DNA of 64,000 nucleotides from Serratia odorifera (GCF_900635445.1 NZ_LR134117.1:4030001-4094000), one strand, 5' to 3'; shown: positions 54,830 through 64,000, counted from the first letter of the stretch. Made by a program: numbers and translations. The notes: generated by a model not told the origin, from the sequence alone.

Positions 54830-56434
54830 ATGAGTAAATTTCGTAAAGAATTTAGCCGTGTTCCCCCATCGTTAACCCAGGCGATCGCCGACGTGGCGAT
54901 ATCACGCCGCAGCATGATGAAGCTGCTGTCGGCCGGCGCGCTGATGAGCACCGGTCTGGTGGGTTTCCCGTCGCTTGGCATGGCGGCAGAAACGCCGGTC
55001 AAAGGCGGCAAGCTGCGCGCTGCCGTGGCCAATGCCTCAGCCACCGATACGCTGGATCCGGCCAAGGGCAATAACAGCGGCGACTATACGCGTCAGTTTA
55101 TGTTTTACAACGGCCTGACCGAACTGGACGGCAAACTGCTGCCACATCCGGCGTTGGCGGAATCACTCGACAGCAGCGACGGCATCACCTGGCACATCAA
55201 ACTGCGTCCGGGAGTGGTTTTCCACGACGGCAAGTCATTGACCGCACAGGACGTGGTGTTCTCACTCAGCCGTCATCAGGATCCGGCCGTCGCCTCGACC
55301 GCCATTTCACAGGCGAAGCAGTTCGCCAGCATCACCGCCGCCAGCCCGACGCAAGTCACGCTGGTGCTGACCCAACCCAACTTCGACATTCCCACCGTGC
55401 TGGCGACCAGCCCATTCCTGATCCTGCAGGACGGCACCAAAGACTTCAGTAAAGCCGTCGGCACCGGCCCGTACGTCTGCACGTCGTTTACTCCCGGCGT
55501 CAGCACCGTCGGCGTAAAGAACCCCAACTACTGGAAACCGGGTCTGCCGCATCTGGATCGGGTCGAGCTGATGGGGGTCACCGATCAGGCCGCCCGCGTC
55601 AATGCGTTGATGTCCGGCGACCTGCATATGGTGGCCACGCTGACCTCCAACGACGTCAAGCGCCTGCGTCAATCCGGGCAGTTTGGCGTGCTGGAAAGCA
55701 AATCCGGCATGTACACCAACCTGATCCTGCGCACCGACATGAAACCCGGCAGCAACGAGGATTTCGTGTTGGGCATGAAGTATCTGCAACCCCGCGAGAT
55801 CATGGTGAAAACGGTGATGCAGGGCTTTGGCCAGGTGGCCAACGATACCCCGGTACCGCCGTGGCATCCTATGTTCAATCAGGACATTCCGCAGCGGCCG
55901 CTGGACGTGGAAAAAGCCGGATACCACTTTAAAAAAGCCGGTATGGCGGGCGCCAGCGTGGAGATCATCACGACCCAGAATATTGAGGGCTCGGTGGAAG
56001 GTGGCCAGTTGATCCAGCAGTTCGGTCGTGCGGCGGGTATCAAATTCCAGGTGCGGCGCGTGCCGTATGACGGCTACTGGTCAACCCATTGGACCAAGGA
56101 TCCACTGGGCTACGGTTCGATCAACCCACGGCCGACCCTCGATCTGCTGTTTTCGCAGTTCTATCTGTCCGACGCGCCCAACAACGAGTCCGGCTGGAAA
56201 AATCCCCAGTTCGACCAACTGGTGGCTGCGGCACGCGGGGAGCGCGACCAGGCCAGACGCAAGCAGATGTATGGCGATATGCAGCAGCTGATCCATGACC
56301 ACTGCGGCACCATAATCCCCACCTTTATCAGCTCGCTGGACGGGCACAGCAACAAGGTGAAAGGGGTGGAGGCCTGGCCGTCCGGCATGATGATGGGCTA
56401 CCGCTTTCATGAATTTGCCTGGTTGGCATCCTGA
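54830..56434 (+). CDS. ABC transporter substrate-binding protein, Tat-type signal
   Basis: A 534-residue SBP_bac_5 family binding protein. About 27 residues in, SRRSMMKLLSAGALMSTGLV looks like a twin-arginine signal with an unusually long N-region, so export by Tat rather than Sec is predicted. Family strips are LPHPALAESLDSSDGITWHI, VVFHDGKSLTAQDVVFSLSR and VKNPNYWKPGLPHLDRVEL. It binds a peptide, opine or amine-containing ligand for the importer encoded next. Intact, and follows the FAD oxidase by 31 bases. Confidence 0.87.
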   Translation: MSKFRKEFSRVPPSLTQAIADVAISRRSMMKLLSAGALMSTGLVGFPSLGMAAETPVKGGKLRAAVANASATDTLDPAKGNNSGDYTRQFMFYNGLTELDGKLLPHPALAESLDSSDGITWHIKLRPGVVFHDGKSLTAQDVVFSLSRHQDPAVASTAISQAKQFASITAASPTQVTLVLTQPNFDIPTVLATSPFLILQDGTKDFSKAVGTGPYVCTSFTPGVSTVGVKNPNYWKPGLPHLDRVELMGVTDQAARVNALMSGDLHMVATLTSNDVKRLRQSGQFGVLESKSGMYTNLILRTDMKPGSNEDFVLGMKYLQPREIMVKTVMQGFGQVANDTPVPPWHPMFNQDIPQRPLDVEKAGYHFKKAGMAGASVEIITTQNIEGSVEGGQLIQQFGRAAGIKFQVRRVPYDGYWSTHWTKDPLGYGSINPRPTLDLLFSQFYLSDAPNNESGWKNPQFDQLVAAARGERDQARRKQMYGDMQQLIHDHCGTIIPTFISSLDGHSNKVKGVEAWPSGMMMGYRFHEFAWLAS

Positions 56435-56455
56435 TATTTGATAAGGAGAACGGCG

Positions 56456-57409
56456 ATGAACCGCTACATGCTCCTCCTGATTGCCCGGCGCTGCGGTGCC
56501 GGCATCCTGACTCTGCTGATTGTCTCGGCGGTGGTGTTTTTCGTTACCAGCATGCTGCCGGGTGATGCGGCGCAGATGATGCTTGGCCAGAGTGCCACGC
56601 CGGAAACGGTGGCGGCGCTGCGCCAGCAGCTCGGGCTTGATCAGCCGCTGATGATTCGCTATCTGGACTGGCTGAGCGGCATGCTGCGCGGCGACTTCGG
56701 CACCTCGTTTGCCAGTCATCTGCCAGTATCCCAGCTGGTTGCCCAGCGTATTCCGGCCACCTTCGAACTGGCGGGGATCACCACCCTGGTGTCGGTACCG
56801 CTGGCGCTGGTGATTGGGCTGGCGGCGGCGATGAAACGCGGTTCGCTGTTCGATCGCGGACTGATGATGACCACCATGGCGGTGGTTGCCGTGCCGGAGT
56901 TTCTGGTGGCTACCGTGGCGGTGATCGTCTTTGCGGTGAAGCTGCACTGGGTGCCGGCCATGTCGCTGGGCGCGCCGGCGCCAGATCTGGTCAGTTATCT
57001 GAAAGCCTACGCCTTGCCGGTGCTGACGCTGTGTTGCGTATTGGTGGCGCAGATGGCGCGCATGACCCGCTCGGCGCTGATCAATCAGATGGACAGTCCG
57101 TATCTTGAAATGACCCGCCTCAAGGGGGTATCACCGCTGCGCGCCATGCTGCGTCACGCGTTGCCCAACGCGGTCGGGCCGATCGCCAACGCCATCTCGC
57201 TGAGCCTGTCCTATCTGTTTGGCGGGGTGATCATCATCGAAAGCATCTTCAGCTATCCAGGGCTGGCCAGCCAGTTGGTGGATGCGGTCAGCAACCGCGA
57301 TCTGCCGCTGGTACAGCTGTGTGTGATGCTGTTTGCCGTCTGCTATCTGGTGCTGCTGCTGTTGGCGGACATCCTGACCATTGCCTTCAATCCAAAAGGG
57401 AGAGGCTAA
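56456..57409 (+). CDS. ABC transporter permease (DppB/OppB-like)
   Basis: A 317-residue permease with about six helices. It opens with LLLIARRCGAGILTLLIVSA and includes QLGLDQPLMIRYLDWLSGML, GDFGTSF, and the EAA loop MTRLKGVSPLRAMLRHALPN. The ATG at 56456 has AAGGAGAA upstream. Its TAA shares one base with the ATG of the next permease. Confidence 0.9.
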   Translation: MNRYMLLLIARRCGAGILTLLIVSAVVFFVTSMLPGDAAQMMLGQSATPETVAALRQQLGLDQPLMIRYLDWLSGMLRGDFGTSFASHLPVSQLVAQRIPATFELAGITTLVSVPLALVIGLAAAMKRGSLFDRGLMMTTMAVVAVPEFLVATVAVIVFAVKLHWVPAMSLGAPAPDLVSYLKAYALPVLTLCCVLVAQMARMTRSALINQMDSPYLEMTRLKGVSPLRAMLRHALPNAVGPIANAISLSLSYLFGGVIIIESIFSYPGLASQLVDAVSNRDLPLVQLCVMLFAVCYLVLLLLADILTIAFNPKGRG

Positions 57410-58260
57410 TGAATGTGCTAACGCTACCCTGGCGCTTTTTTCTCTCGCTGACCACCAGCGGGCGAGTCGGCCTGCTGATTACCCTGGTGTGGATCCTGCT
57501 GGCTCTGTTTGGCGCATCGCTGGCGCCGCATAGCCTGGACGATATCGGCGTCGGCCCGATGCTCGGCGGCCTGAGCAAAGACTTCTGGCTGGGCACCGAT
57601 TACCTTGGCCGCGATATGTTCAGCCGCATTCTGTACGGCGCGCGTTATTCTATCGGACTGGCGCTGAGCGCCGCACTGTTGGCCAGTCTGGCCGGCACGC
57701 TGCTGGCCCTGCTGGCGGCGGTGGCGGGCCGCTGGCTTGAGGAGATCCTTGGGCGCATCAACGATGCAATGCTGGTACTGCCCGGCAAGATCCTGGCGCT
57801 GATGATCGTGGCGGTGTTTGGCTCCTCGCTGCCGATGCTGATCGTCACCGCGGTATTCACCTACTGGCCGGGCGCTTACCGCATCGCCTATGCCATGGCG
57901 GCCAACCTGCGCTCGATGGACTATGTTCAGGCGTCGCGGCTGCGCGGCGAGAGCCGTTTTTATATCGCCATCCACGATATTTTGCCCAACATGCTGCATC
58001 CGATGCTCACCGATTTCGGTCTGCGCTTCGTGTATATCGTGCTGCTGCTCAGCGGCCTGAGTTTCCTGGGGCTGGGCGTCCAGCCGCCGTACGCCGACTG
58101 GGGCACGCTGGTGCGCGAAAATCTGCAGGGGCTGTTTGACGGCTCCCCGGCGGTGCTGATGCCTGCTCTGGCGATTGCCAGTCTGACCATCGGCGCCAAT
58201 CTGTTTATCGATAGCCTACAGGCGATGCGCCCGCTGAGCCCGGCCAAGGGGGTTGCATGA
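57409..58260 (+). CDS. ABC transporter permease (DppC/OppC-like)
   Basis: A 283-residue second permease. The OppC-type sequence LGTDYLGRDMFSRILYGARY and the EAA loop QASRLRGESRFYIAIHDILP are present, with FLGLGVQPPYADWG near the C-terminus. It overlaps both neighbours (TAATG before, ATGA after). Confidence 0.9.
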   Translation: MNVLTLPWRFFLSLTTSGRVGLLITLVWILLALFGASLAPHSLDDIGVGPMLGGLSKDFWLGTDYLGRDMFSRILYGARYSIGLALSAALLASLAGTLLALLAAVAGRWLEEILGRINDAMLVLPGKILALMIVAVFGSSLPMLIVTAVFTYWPGAYRIAYAMAANLRSMDYVQASRLRGESRFYIAIHDILPNMLHPMLTDFGLRFVYIVLLLSGLSFLGLGVQPPYADWGTLVRENLQGLFDGSPAVLMPALAIASLTIGANLFIDSLQAMRPLSPAKGVA

Positions 58261-59921
58261 ATATTACCGCACACGGCGCCCGCCCTATGGTGGCGGTGGA
58301 CAATCTGCGCGTTATTGCCCATGCGGATGACGGCAGCGAAATTCCGCTGGTGTCCGACATCCGTTTTAGCGTCCAGCAGGGCGAAGTGCTGGCGTTGATC
58401 GGCGAGTCTGGCTCCGGCAAGACCACCATCGCACTGGCGCTGATGGGCTATGCGCGTCACGGCTGTCGTATTGCCGGCGGCAACATCCACGTTGCCGGTA
58501 CCGACGTTACCGCGCTGTCGGCCAGGCAACTGTGTCAGTTTCGCGGCAACAAAGTGGCCTATATCGCGCAAAGCGCCGCCGCGTCGTTTAATCCGGCAAT
58601 GAAAATTATCGATCAGGTGGTAGAGCCGGTGGTGATTCATCATGTGATGAGCCGTGCCGCGGCAGAAAAAAAAGCCGTGGCGCTGTTTCGTGAACTGGCG
58701 CTGCCCAATCCGGACACCATCGGCCAGCGTTATCCGCACCAGGTCTCCGGCGGTCAGCTACAGCGTCTGATGACTGCCATGGCGTTAATCAGCGATCCCG
58801 AGGTAGTGATCCTGGATGAACCGACCACTGCGCTCGACGTCACCACCCAGGTCGAAGTATTGAAGGCGTTTCGGCGCGTGGTGCGTCAGCGCGGCATGAC
58901 GGCGATTTACGTCAGTCACGATCTGGCGGTAGTGGCGCAGATGGCCGACCGCATCCTGGTGCTGCTGAAAGGGACGATGGCGGAATATGGCTCCACCGAA
59001 GATCTGCTGCGCGCGCCGCAGGCACAATACAGCCACCAGCTGTTGGACGCCGCGCGGCAGAAGGTACGTCCAAGCCCTTGGCACGCCGAGGAAGACAACG
59101 CCCAGCCGTTGCTGGAAGTGCGCGATCTGTCGGCCGGCTACGGGCCGCTGGACGCCAGTGGACAGCCGAAGATCCCGATCCTGCATGACATCAATTTTCG
59201 GCTGTATCGTGGACAGGCGATCGGCATTATCGGCGAATCCGGGTCGGGGAAAACCACGCTGGCACACGCCATTGCCGGCATCAATACGCCGTCGAAAGGG
59301 CATATCCTGTTCAACGGGCATTACATTGCCAACACGATGCAGCAGCGGCCGGAGAACGAACTGCGCCGCATCCAGTATGTGTTCCAGATGGCCGATACCG
59401 CGCTGAACCCGGCGCACAGCATAGAAAAAATCCTTACCCGGCCGCTGAGGCTGTTTCACGGCCTGCGTGGTTCGGCGCTGCAACGACGGCTATTCGACCT
59501 GCTGGAGCTGGTCAGGCTGCCGCGCAGCGTACTGGATCGCCAGCCGTGGACGCTGTCCGGCGGTCAGAAACAGCGCGTCAACCTGGCGCGGGCGCTGGCC
59601 GCAGAACCCGATCTGATACTGTGCGATGAAGTGACCTCCGCCCTGGATACCGTGGTGGCGGCGGCGATCCTCGATCTGATTACCGATCTGCGCCGTGAGC
59701 TGGGACTGTCGGTACTGTTTATCAGCCATGATTTGCACGCGGTACGCTCGGTGTGCGATGAAATCATCGTGGTGAAAAATGGCCATAGGGTGACGCAGGT
59801 GGCGCGGGCAGACTACGATAAACCGTCCAGCGACCTGTATTATGAGCGTCTCAAGCGTGCCGTGCCGGAATTGCGCCAGGGCTGGCTGGACGAACACGAG
59901 GCCAACAACATTGCGCTTTAA
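58257..59921 (+). CDS. ABC transporter fused dual ATPase (DppD-DppF-like)
   Basis: A 554-residue protein with two ATP-binding cassettes. First: GESGSGKTT, VSGGQLQRLMTAMAL, VVILDEPTTALD, VSHDLAVV. Second: GESGSGKTT, LSGGQKQRVNLARAL, LILCDEVTSALD (Walker B glutamate present, usual P replaced by V), ISHDLHAV. Fusion replaces the two separate ATPases seen in the 24-26 kb importer. ATGA overlap with the permease shows coupling. It powers uptake of the operon substrate. Confidence 0.9.
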   Translation: MNITAHGARPMVAVDNLRVIAHADDGSEIPLVSDIRFSVQQGEVLALIGESGSGKTTIALALMGYARHGCRIAGGNIHVAGTDVTALSARQLCQFRGNKVAYIAQSAAASFNPAMKIIDQVVEPVVIHHVMSRAAAEKKAVALFRELALPNPDTIGQRYPHQVSGGQLQRLMTAMALISDPEVVILDEPTTALDVTTQVEVLKAFRRVVRQRGMTAIYVSHDLAVVAQMADRILVLLKGTMAEYGSTEDLLRAPQAQYSHQLLDAARQKVRPSPWHAEEDNAQPLLEVRDLSAGYGPLDASGQPKIPILHDINFRLYRGQAIGIIGESGSGKTTLAHAIAGINTPSKGHILFNGHYIANTMQQRPENELRRIQYVFQMADTALNPAHSIEKILTRPLRLFHGLRGSALQRRLFDLLELVRLPRSVLDRQPWTLSGGQKQRVNLARALAAEPDLILCDEVTSALDTVVAAAILDLITDLRRELGLSVLFISHDLHAVRSVCDEIIVVKNGHRVTQVARADYDKPSSDLYYERLKRAVPELRQGWLDEHEANNIAL

Positions 59922-59987
59922 CGCCGATTGATCGCAGGTTAATCGCCGCTATCCAACAACAATGCCAATAACGAGGTTGATGACAAC

Positions 59988-61319
59988 ATGCCCGCACCGA
60001 TTCGATACGTACAGGACAGCCGATTCTTCCCCGAGTCGGCGGATGTGGTGGTGATTGGCGCCGGCATTGCCGGAGCCGCCGCCGCCTATGAGCTGGCAAG
60101 ACAGGGCGTCAGCGTGGTGCTGGTTGAAAAGGGCCTGGTGGGCGGCGAACAGTCAAGCCGCAACTGGGGCTGGTGTCGCCAGCAGAATCGCGACGAGCGG
60201 GAACTGCCGCTGATCATCCATGCGCTGCGGCGCTGGGAGGAGCTCGGCAAAGAAACCGGCGAAGAACTCGGCTTTCGTCGTAGCGGCCTGGTATATGCCA
60301 CCGGCAATCAGGAAGATATCAACGCCTGGGACAACTGGGGAAAAATGGCCCGTGCCTATGGCGTGCGCAGCGACATTCTGACCGCCGAACAGGCCAAGGC
60401 GATGACGCCGGGCAGCACCAGTCGATGGCTGGGCGGGGTGTCTTCCCCCACCGACGGGCACGCCGAGCCGAGGCTGGCCGCCGCCGGACTGGCAATTGCG
60501 GCACAGCGGCTGGGAGCCGAGGTATTCCAGCAATGCGCGGTGCGCGGATTGGATATTTCCGCTGGCCGGATCAGCGGGGTGGTCACCGAGCGTGGACTGA
60601 TCAAGACCAGCCGCGTCATCTGCGCCGGCGGTGCCTGGACGTCGATGTTCTGCCGCCGTCACGGTATCGATCTGCCGCTGGGCAATGTGATTGGTACCGC
60701 ATTTCGCACCGCCCCCATCGAGCAGGCGATTGCCGTACCGCTGTATACGCCGTCGTTCGCCTGCCGCCCACAGCTGGACGGCAGCTACACCGTGTCGGTG
60801 TCCGGCCGTGGCCGCCTGTCACCGGGGGTGCAGGGGCTGCGTTACGCCCGCCAGTTCTATCCGACGTTCAAGGCACGCCGCAAGAATCTGACCATTCGAC
60901 TGGGGTTGGACGCCTTTATCAACGGCCCCGAGTCGCCGGCTCGCTGGCAGTTTGACCGCAGGTCGCCGTTTGAAAAGGTGCGCATTCTCGATCCCGCCGC
61001 CGACATGGCGATGGTGCAGGAGGGCATTGCGGCAATGAGCCGAGAGTTCCCGGCACTGGAGAATATTCGCGTAGAGCAGGCCTGGGGTGGCATGATCGAC
61101 AGCACGCCGGATGCGATCCCGGTGATCTCGCCGGTGGCTAAACTGCCGGGACTGATCGTGTCGGCCGGTTACAGCGGGCACGGTTTTGGCATCGGCCCCG
61201 GCGCCGGTCGGCTGGCGGCCGATCTGGCCACCGACGCTACCCCGATTGTCGACCCGACGCCGTTCCGCTATGCGCGGCTGGTAGACGGTTCTGGCCTGGC
61301 TGCGCCGGGCATGATGTAA
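59988..61319 (+). CDS. FAD-dependent oxidoreductase (DadA/glycine oxidase family)
   Basis: A 443-residue DAO-family flavoenzyme, second of its kind in the operon. The FAD motif VVVIGAGIAGAAAAYELARQ is at residues 21-40, ending in a valine-rich strand then EKG. GGEQSSRNWGWCRQQNRDER is the flavin-contact region, and AWGGMIDSTPDAIPVISPVA with SAGYSGHGFGIGPGAG near the C-terminus completes the fold. It is not closely similar to the oxidase at 53.5 kb, so the two probably act on different steps or substrates. Intact; a 66-base gap precedes it. Confidence 0.86.
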   Translation: MPAPIRYVQDSRFFPESADVVVIGAGIAGAAAAYELARQGVSVVLVEKGLVGGEQSSRNWGWCRQQNRDERELPLIIHALRRWEELGKETGEELGFRRSGLVYATGNQEDINAWDNWGKMARAYGVRSDILTAEQAKAMTPGSTSRWLGGVSSPTDGHAEPRLAAAGLAIAAQRLGAEVFQQCAVRGLDISAGRISGVVTERGLIKTSRVICAGGAWTSMFCRRHGIDLPLGNVIGTAFRTAPIEQAIAVPLYTPSFACRPQLDGSYTVSVSGRGRLSPGVQGLRYARQFYPTFKARRKNLTIRLGLDAFINGPESPARWQFDRRSPFEKVRILDPAADMAMVQEGIAAMSREFPALENIRVEQAWGGMIDSTPDAIPVISPVAKLPGLIVSAGYSGHGFGIGPGAGRLAADLATDATPIVDPTPFRYARLVDGSGLAAPGMM

Positions 61320-61330
61320 AGGAGAAGAGC

Positions 61331-62173
61331 ATGACCATTGAGATAAACGTCCTGAACCCAAGCCATCTGGAAGCCGCGCTGGCGCTGACCCAGCGTTTGC
61401 AGTGGCCACACCGCCGAGCAGACTGGCAACAGGCGTTGCAGTTGGGCGAAGGGCTGGTTGCCGAACAGCACGGTACGCTGCTGGGCACCCTTCTTTATTG
61501 GCGCTGGGGCCATGACTATGCCTCTCTGGGGTTGGTGATCGTCGCAGACCACGCGCAGGGCAACGGCATTGGCAAACGCCTGATGCAGAGCGCGCTGACG
61601 CGGCTGGAAGGACACAGCGTGCGGCTGCACGCCACCGAAGCGGGCAAGGGGCTGTATGAAAAGCTCGGCTTTGTCGCCACCGGCACCATCGAGCAGCACC
61701 AGTGCCGCAGTCTGGGCGAGGTCAGTCCGCTGCCGCCGCCGGCCGGGCAGAGGTTACGCCCGGCACGCCATGACGATGCCGCCGCGCTGACCGCGCTGGA
61801 TGGTCAGGCGCACGGTTATCATCGTCCACGGCTGACGGCGGTGCTGCTGGAGCAGGCCGAACGGGTGCTGGTGCTGGAAGAGCATGGCGCAGTGAGCGGC
61901 TTTGCCTGTCTGCGGCGCTTTGGTCACGGTTACGTGGTCGGGCCGATTGTCTGCAGCGATCTGCCGCGCGCCCAGTTGCTGGTCAGCACTTTGCTGAGCG
62001 GGCTGTCGGGCCAGTTCGTGCGCATTGATACCGATGCCGAATCCGGCCTTGGCACATGGCTGAACGCCCTTGGCGTGCCGCAGGTCGACGCGCCAACCAC
62101 CATGATCCGCGGGCGGCAATACCAGCCCGAGCGCATACTGGCGTTCGGGCTGACAACCCAGGCAATGGTCTGA
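61331..62173 (+). CDS. GNAT N-acetyltransferase, two tandem domains
   Basis: A 280-residue acetyltransferase. The first GNAT domain has the acetyl-CoA loop ADHAQGNGIGKRLMQSAL (Q/R-x-x-G-x-G/A) near residue 80 and YEKLGFVATG. The second half (RPARHDDAAALTALDGQAHG ... ERVLVLEEHGAVSGFACLR) resembles the Acetyltransf_18 type C-terminal domain. It would acetylate an amine; here it may act on the imported substrate or protect against a reactive amine. The ATG follows GGAGAAG, and the TGA overlaps the next start. Confidence 0.83.
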   Translation: MTIEINVLNPSHLEAALALTQRLQWPHRRADWQQALQLGEGLVAEQHGTLLGTLLYWRWGHDYASLGLVIVADHAQGNGIGKRLMQSALTRLEGHSVRLHATEAGKGLYEKLGFVATGTIEQHQCRSLGEVSPLPPPAGQRLRPARHDDAAALTALDGQAHGYHRPRLTAVLLEQAERVLVLEEHGAVSGFACLRRFGHGYVVGPIVCSDLPRAQLLVSTLLSGLSGQFVRIDTDAESGLGTWLNALGVPQVDAPTTMIRGRQYQPERILAFGLTTQAMV

Positions 62174-63099
62174 TGAATATCGTCTACAAATCCGAGCCGG
62201 CACGCGGCCGCCAGTGGGCCCAATTGCTGGCCCAGTTGGCACCGGAAGCGACCTTTCGCCAATGGCCCGAGGTCGGCGACCCGCAGCAGGTTGATTATCT
62301 GATCGCCTGGCAACCGCCACAAAATATCATGCAAACCTTTCCCAACCTTAAGGTGCTGTTTTCGGTCGGTGCCGGCGTCGACCAGTTTGACTATGCCAGC
62401 CTGCCGCCTGAACTGCCGGTGGTGCGCATGATCGAACCCGGACTGACCCAGGGCATGGTGGAATACGTCACCTTTGCCGTACTGGCGCTGCATCGCGGCA
62501 TGCCGCGTTATCTGCAGCAACAGCGTCAACAGCGCTGGCAGGAACAACCGACGCCGGTCGCCGGCGCCTGCCGGATTGGCGTGATGGGCGCCGGTACGCT
62601 GGGTGAAGCGGTGCTGCGGCCGCTGGTGGCGTTCGGCTATCCCTGCGCCAGTTGGAGCCGCTCGGCCAAAACCATCGACGGCGTACGCTGCTACGCTGGC
62701 GATGCGCAGTTGGGGGCATTCCTCGCCAGCAGCGATATTCTGGTCTGCCTGCTGCCGCTGACTGCCAGCACCGAGGGCATCCTCAATGCCGCGCTGTTCA
62801 ACCAATTGCCGCCGGGGGCGGCGCTGGTTCAGGTCGGTCGCGGCCGGCAGCTCAATCATCAACATCTGCTGGATGCGCTGGACAGCGGCCAACTGTCTGC
62901 CGCGGTGATTGACGTGACATCGCCGGAACCGTTGCCGCCAGGGCATGCGTTTTGGCAGCATCCCGCCATCTGGCTTACGCCACACATCGCCAGCCAGACG
63001 CGTCCAGAGAGTGCGGTACAGGCGTTGCTGGACAATATTCGCCGCTTTGAGCGCGGTGAGGCGATGATCGGCACGATCGAACGCACAAGAGGCTATTGA
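62173..63099 (+). CDS. 2-hydroxyacid dehydrogenase, GhrA-like glyoxylate/hydroxypyruvate reductase
   Basis: A 308-residue D-isomer-specific 2-hydroxyacid dehydrogenase. The Rossmann motif IGVMGAGTLGEAVL lies near residue 135, VGRGRQLN has the substrate-binding arginine, VTSPEPLPPGH the glutamate, and TPHIASQT the catalytic histidine. Overall form (LFSVGAGVDQFDY, MVEYVTFAVLALHRGMPRY) matches E. coli GhrA. It would reduce glyoxylate or another 2-oxoacid formed by the oxidases upstream. ATGA overlap with the GNAT gene. Confidence 0.88.
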   Translation: MNIVYKSEPARGRQWAQLLAQLAPEATFRQWPEVGDPQQVDYLIAWQPPQNIMQTFPNLKVLFSVGAGVDQFDYASLPPELPVVRMIEPGLTQGMVEYVTFAVLALHRGMPRYLQQQRQQRWQEQPTPVAGACRIGVMGAGTLGEAVLRPLVAFGYPCASWSRSAKTIDGVRCYAGDAQLGAFLASSDILVCLLPLTASTEGILNAALFNQLPPGAALVQVGRGRQLNHQHLLDALDSGQLSAAVIDVTSPEPLPPGHAFWQHPAIWLTPHIASQTRPESAVQALLDNIRRFERGEAMIGTIERTRGY

Positions 63100-64000
63100 A
63101 TGGATCACCAGCACTTGATCGCGCTGCGGCGCGATCTGCACGCCCACCCCGAATTGGGGTTCGAAGAGCAGCGTACCGCGGCCATGGTGGCGGACTTCCT
63201 GCGTCAACTGGATATCGAGGTGCACTGCGGGGTCGGCAAAACCGGCGTGGTCGGCGTTCTGCGGCGTGGCAGCAGCCCACGCACCGTCGGCCTGCGTGCC
63301 GATATGGACGCGCTGCCAATGGACGATGCCGGGCAACAGGCGTGGCACAGCCGCTATCCGGGGCGCTGCCACGCCTGCGGTCACGATGGTCACACCGCGA
63401 TACTGCTGGGCGCTGCGGCGCAGTTGGCCGGTTCGAGCACCTTTGACGGCAGCGTGGTGTTTATCTTCCAGCCGGCAGAAGAAGGGCTGGCGGGCGCGCA
63501 GGCGATGATTGACGACGGGTTGTTCAGCCGTTTCCCCTGTGACGCGGTCTATGCGCTGCACAACTGGCCGGAACTGCCGCTGGGCACCGCGCAGACACGT
63601 CCGGGACCGATCATGGCCGCCGCCGATCGCTTCGACATCACCGTTAAAGGCGGTGGAGGCCACGCGGCCCAGCCACATCTCACCGCGGATACGCTGCTGG
63701 CAACCAGCGAACTGGTGGTGCAGCTGAATACCATCGTCGCTCGCGCCGTCGATCCCTGCGAACCGGCGTTGCTGACGGTAACCCGCGTGCAGGGCGGTTT
63801 TTCGCACAATATGATCCCGGCCAGCGCCAGCATTACCGGTACGGTGCGCACCTTCGATCCGCAGGTGCAAGACACCATCGAGCAATGTCTGCGCGCCATG
63901 GCGCAGCACGTCACCGCCGCGCACCGCCTGACGGCGGAAGTCAACTACCAGCGCTATTATCCGGCCACCGTCAATGCGCCGCAGCAGGCGGAGATTGCAC
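63100..64000 (+). CDS. M20 family amidohydrolase (hippurate hydrolase-like), partial
   Basis: The first 300 residues of an M20 aminoacylase/carboxypeptidase, cut by the window end. HAHPELGFEE, LRADMDALPM (first metal ligand region), HACGHDGHTA and FQPAEEG are the metal and catalytic motifs; GGGGHAAQPH marks the dimerisation domain. It would hydrolyse an N-acyl amino acid or similar amide. It starts directly after the stop of the ghrA-like gene, so the operon continues beyond the window. Confidence 0.9.
   Translation, partial: MDHQHLIALRRDLHAHPELGFEEQRTAAMVADFLRQLDIEVHCGVGKTGVVGVLRRGSSPRTVGLRADMDALPMDDAGQQAWHSRYPGRCHACGHDGHTAILLGAAAQLAGSSTFDGSVVFIFQPAEEGLAGAQAMIDDGLFSRFPCDAVYALHNWPELPLGTAQTRPGPIMAAADRFDITVKGGGGHAAQPHLTADTLLATSELVVQLNTIVARAVDPCEPALLTVTRVQGGFSHNMIPASASITGTVRTFDPQVQDTIEQCLRAMAQHVTAAHRLTAEVNYQRYYPATVNAPQQAEIA

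Noticed and set aside
61930..63924. Long open frame on the minus strand (about 660 codons) opposite the GNAT, hydroxyacid dehydrogenase and amidohydrolase genes
   Set aside because: It is a shadow of high-GC codon use in three well-supported plus-strand genes; the translation is Gln/Arg/His-rich without domains.

Overview
The window looks like chromosomal DNA of an enterobacterium close to Serratia: GC-rich by eye, compact operons, a pqqABCDEF operon beside an E. coli-type membrane glucose dehydrogenase, the dat-ddc pair for 1,3-diaminopropane, a chromosomal AadA-like adenylyltransferase, Fur-box-like sites, and many catabolic modules typical of a soil or plant-associated species. No rRNA, tRNA, prophage or CRISPR array was seen. 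The only clear mobile element is a group II intron.

Layout. 1-3.2 kb: tail of a sigma-54 activator, a LysR regulator divergent from a metallo-beta-lactamase-fold hydrolase and an alpha/beta hydrolase. 3.3-19.3 kb: a PQQ island. pqqA-F lies on the minus strand with an M19 dipeptidase and gcd upstream, a second membrane PQQ dehydrogenase downstream that is split by the group II intron, and a DUF2231 / soluble sugar dehydrogenase pair reading away on the plus strand. 19.6-26.0 kb: an enolase-superfamily enzyme with a five-gene oligopeptide-type ABC importer. 26.1-28.0 kb: an ABC-F ATPase with a structured leader carrying a small ORF. 28.3-29.5 kb: an AT-rich operon for a predicted surface protein and a small membrane protein, with a strong Fur box. 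29.7-34.9 kb: LysR, short-chain dehydrogenase, Fur-linked iron-type binding protein, Hsp20, AadA-like enzyme, DUF1330 and GntR. 35.4-41.9 kb: a catabolic operon whose composition matches the trigonelline (tgn) pathway, plus an NCS1 permease. 42.3-45.9 kb: an orphan squalene/phytoene synthase, a 14-helix MFS exporter and its LysR. 46.1-51.0 kb: ddc, dat and a succinate-semialdehyde-type dehydrogenase. 51.0-64.0 kb: a long amine or amino-acid catabolic operon with its own ABC importer behind a putative NtrC / sigma-54 promoter.

How the genes fit together. The PQQ island makes the cofactor and places at least three PQQ-type enzymes in the periplasm or inner membrane for direct sugar oxidation. 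The tgn-like operon would open the N-methylpyridinium ring and yield succinate semialdehyde, which a GabD-like dehydrogenase such as the one at 49.5 kb could oxidise. The last operon looks built to use imported amines as nitrogen sources.

Caution. About fifteen genes carry one or more single-base indels, mostly in homopolymer runs, and the coding sequence resumes intact after each. This reads more like consensus error than decay. Such genes are typed as pseudogenes, with the reconstructed frame described.
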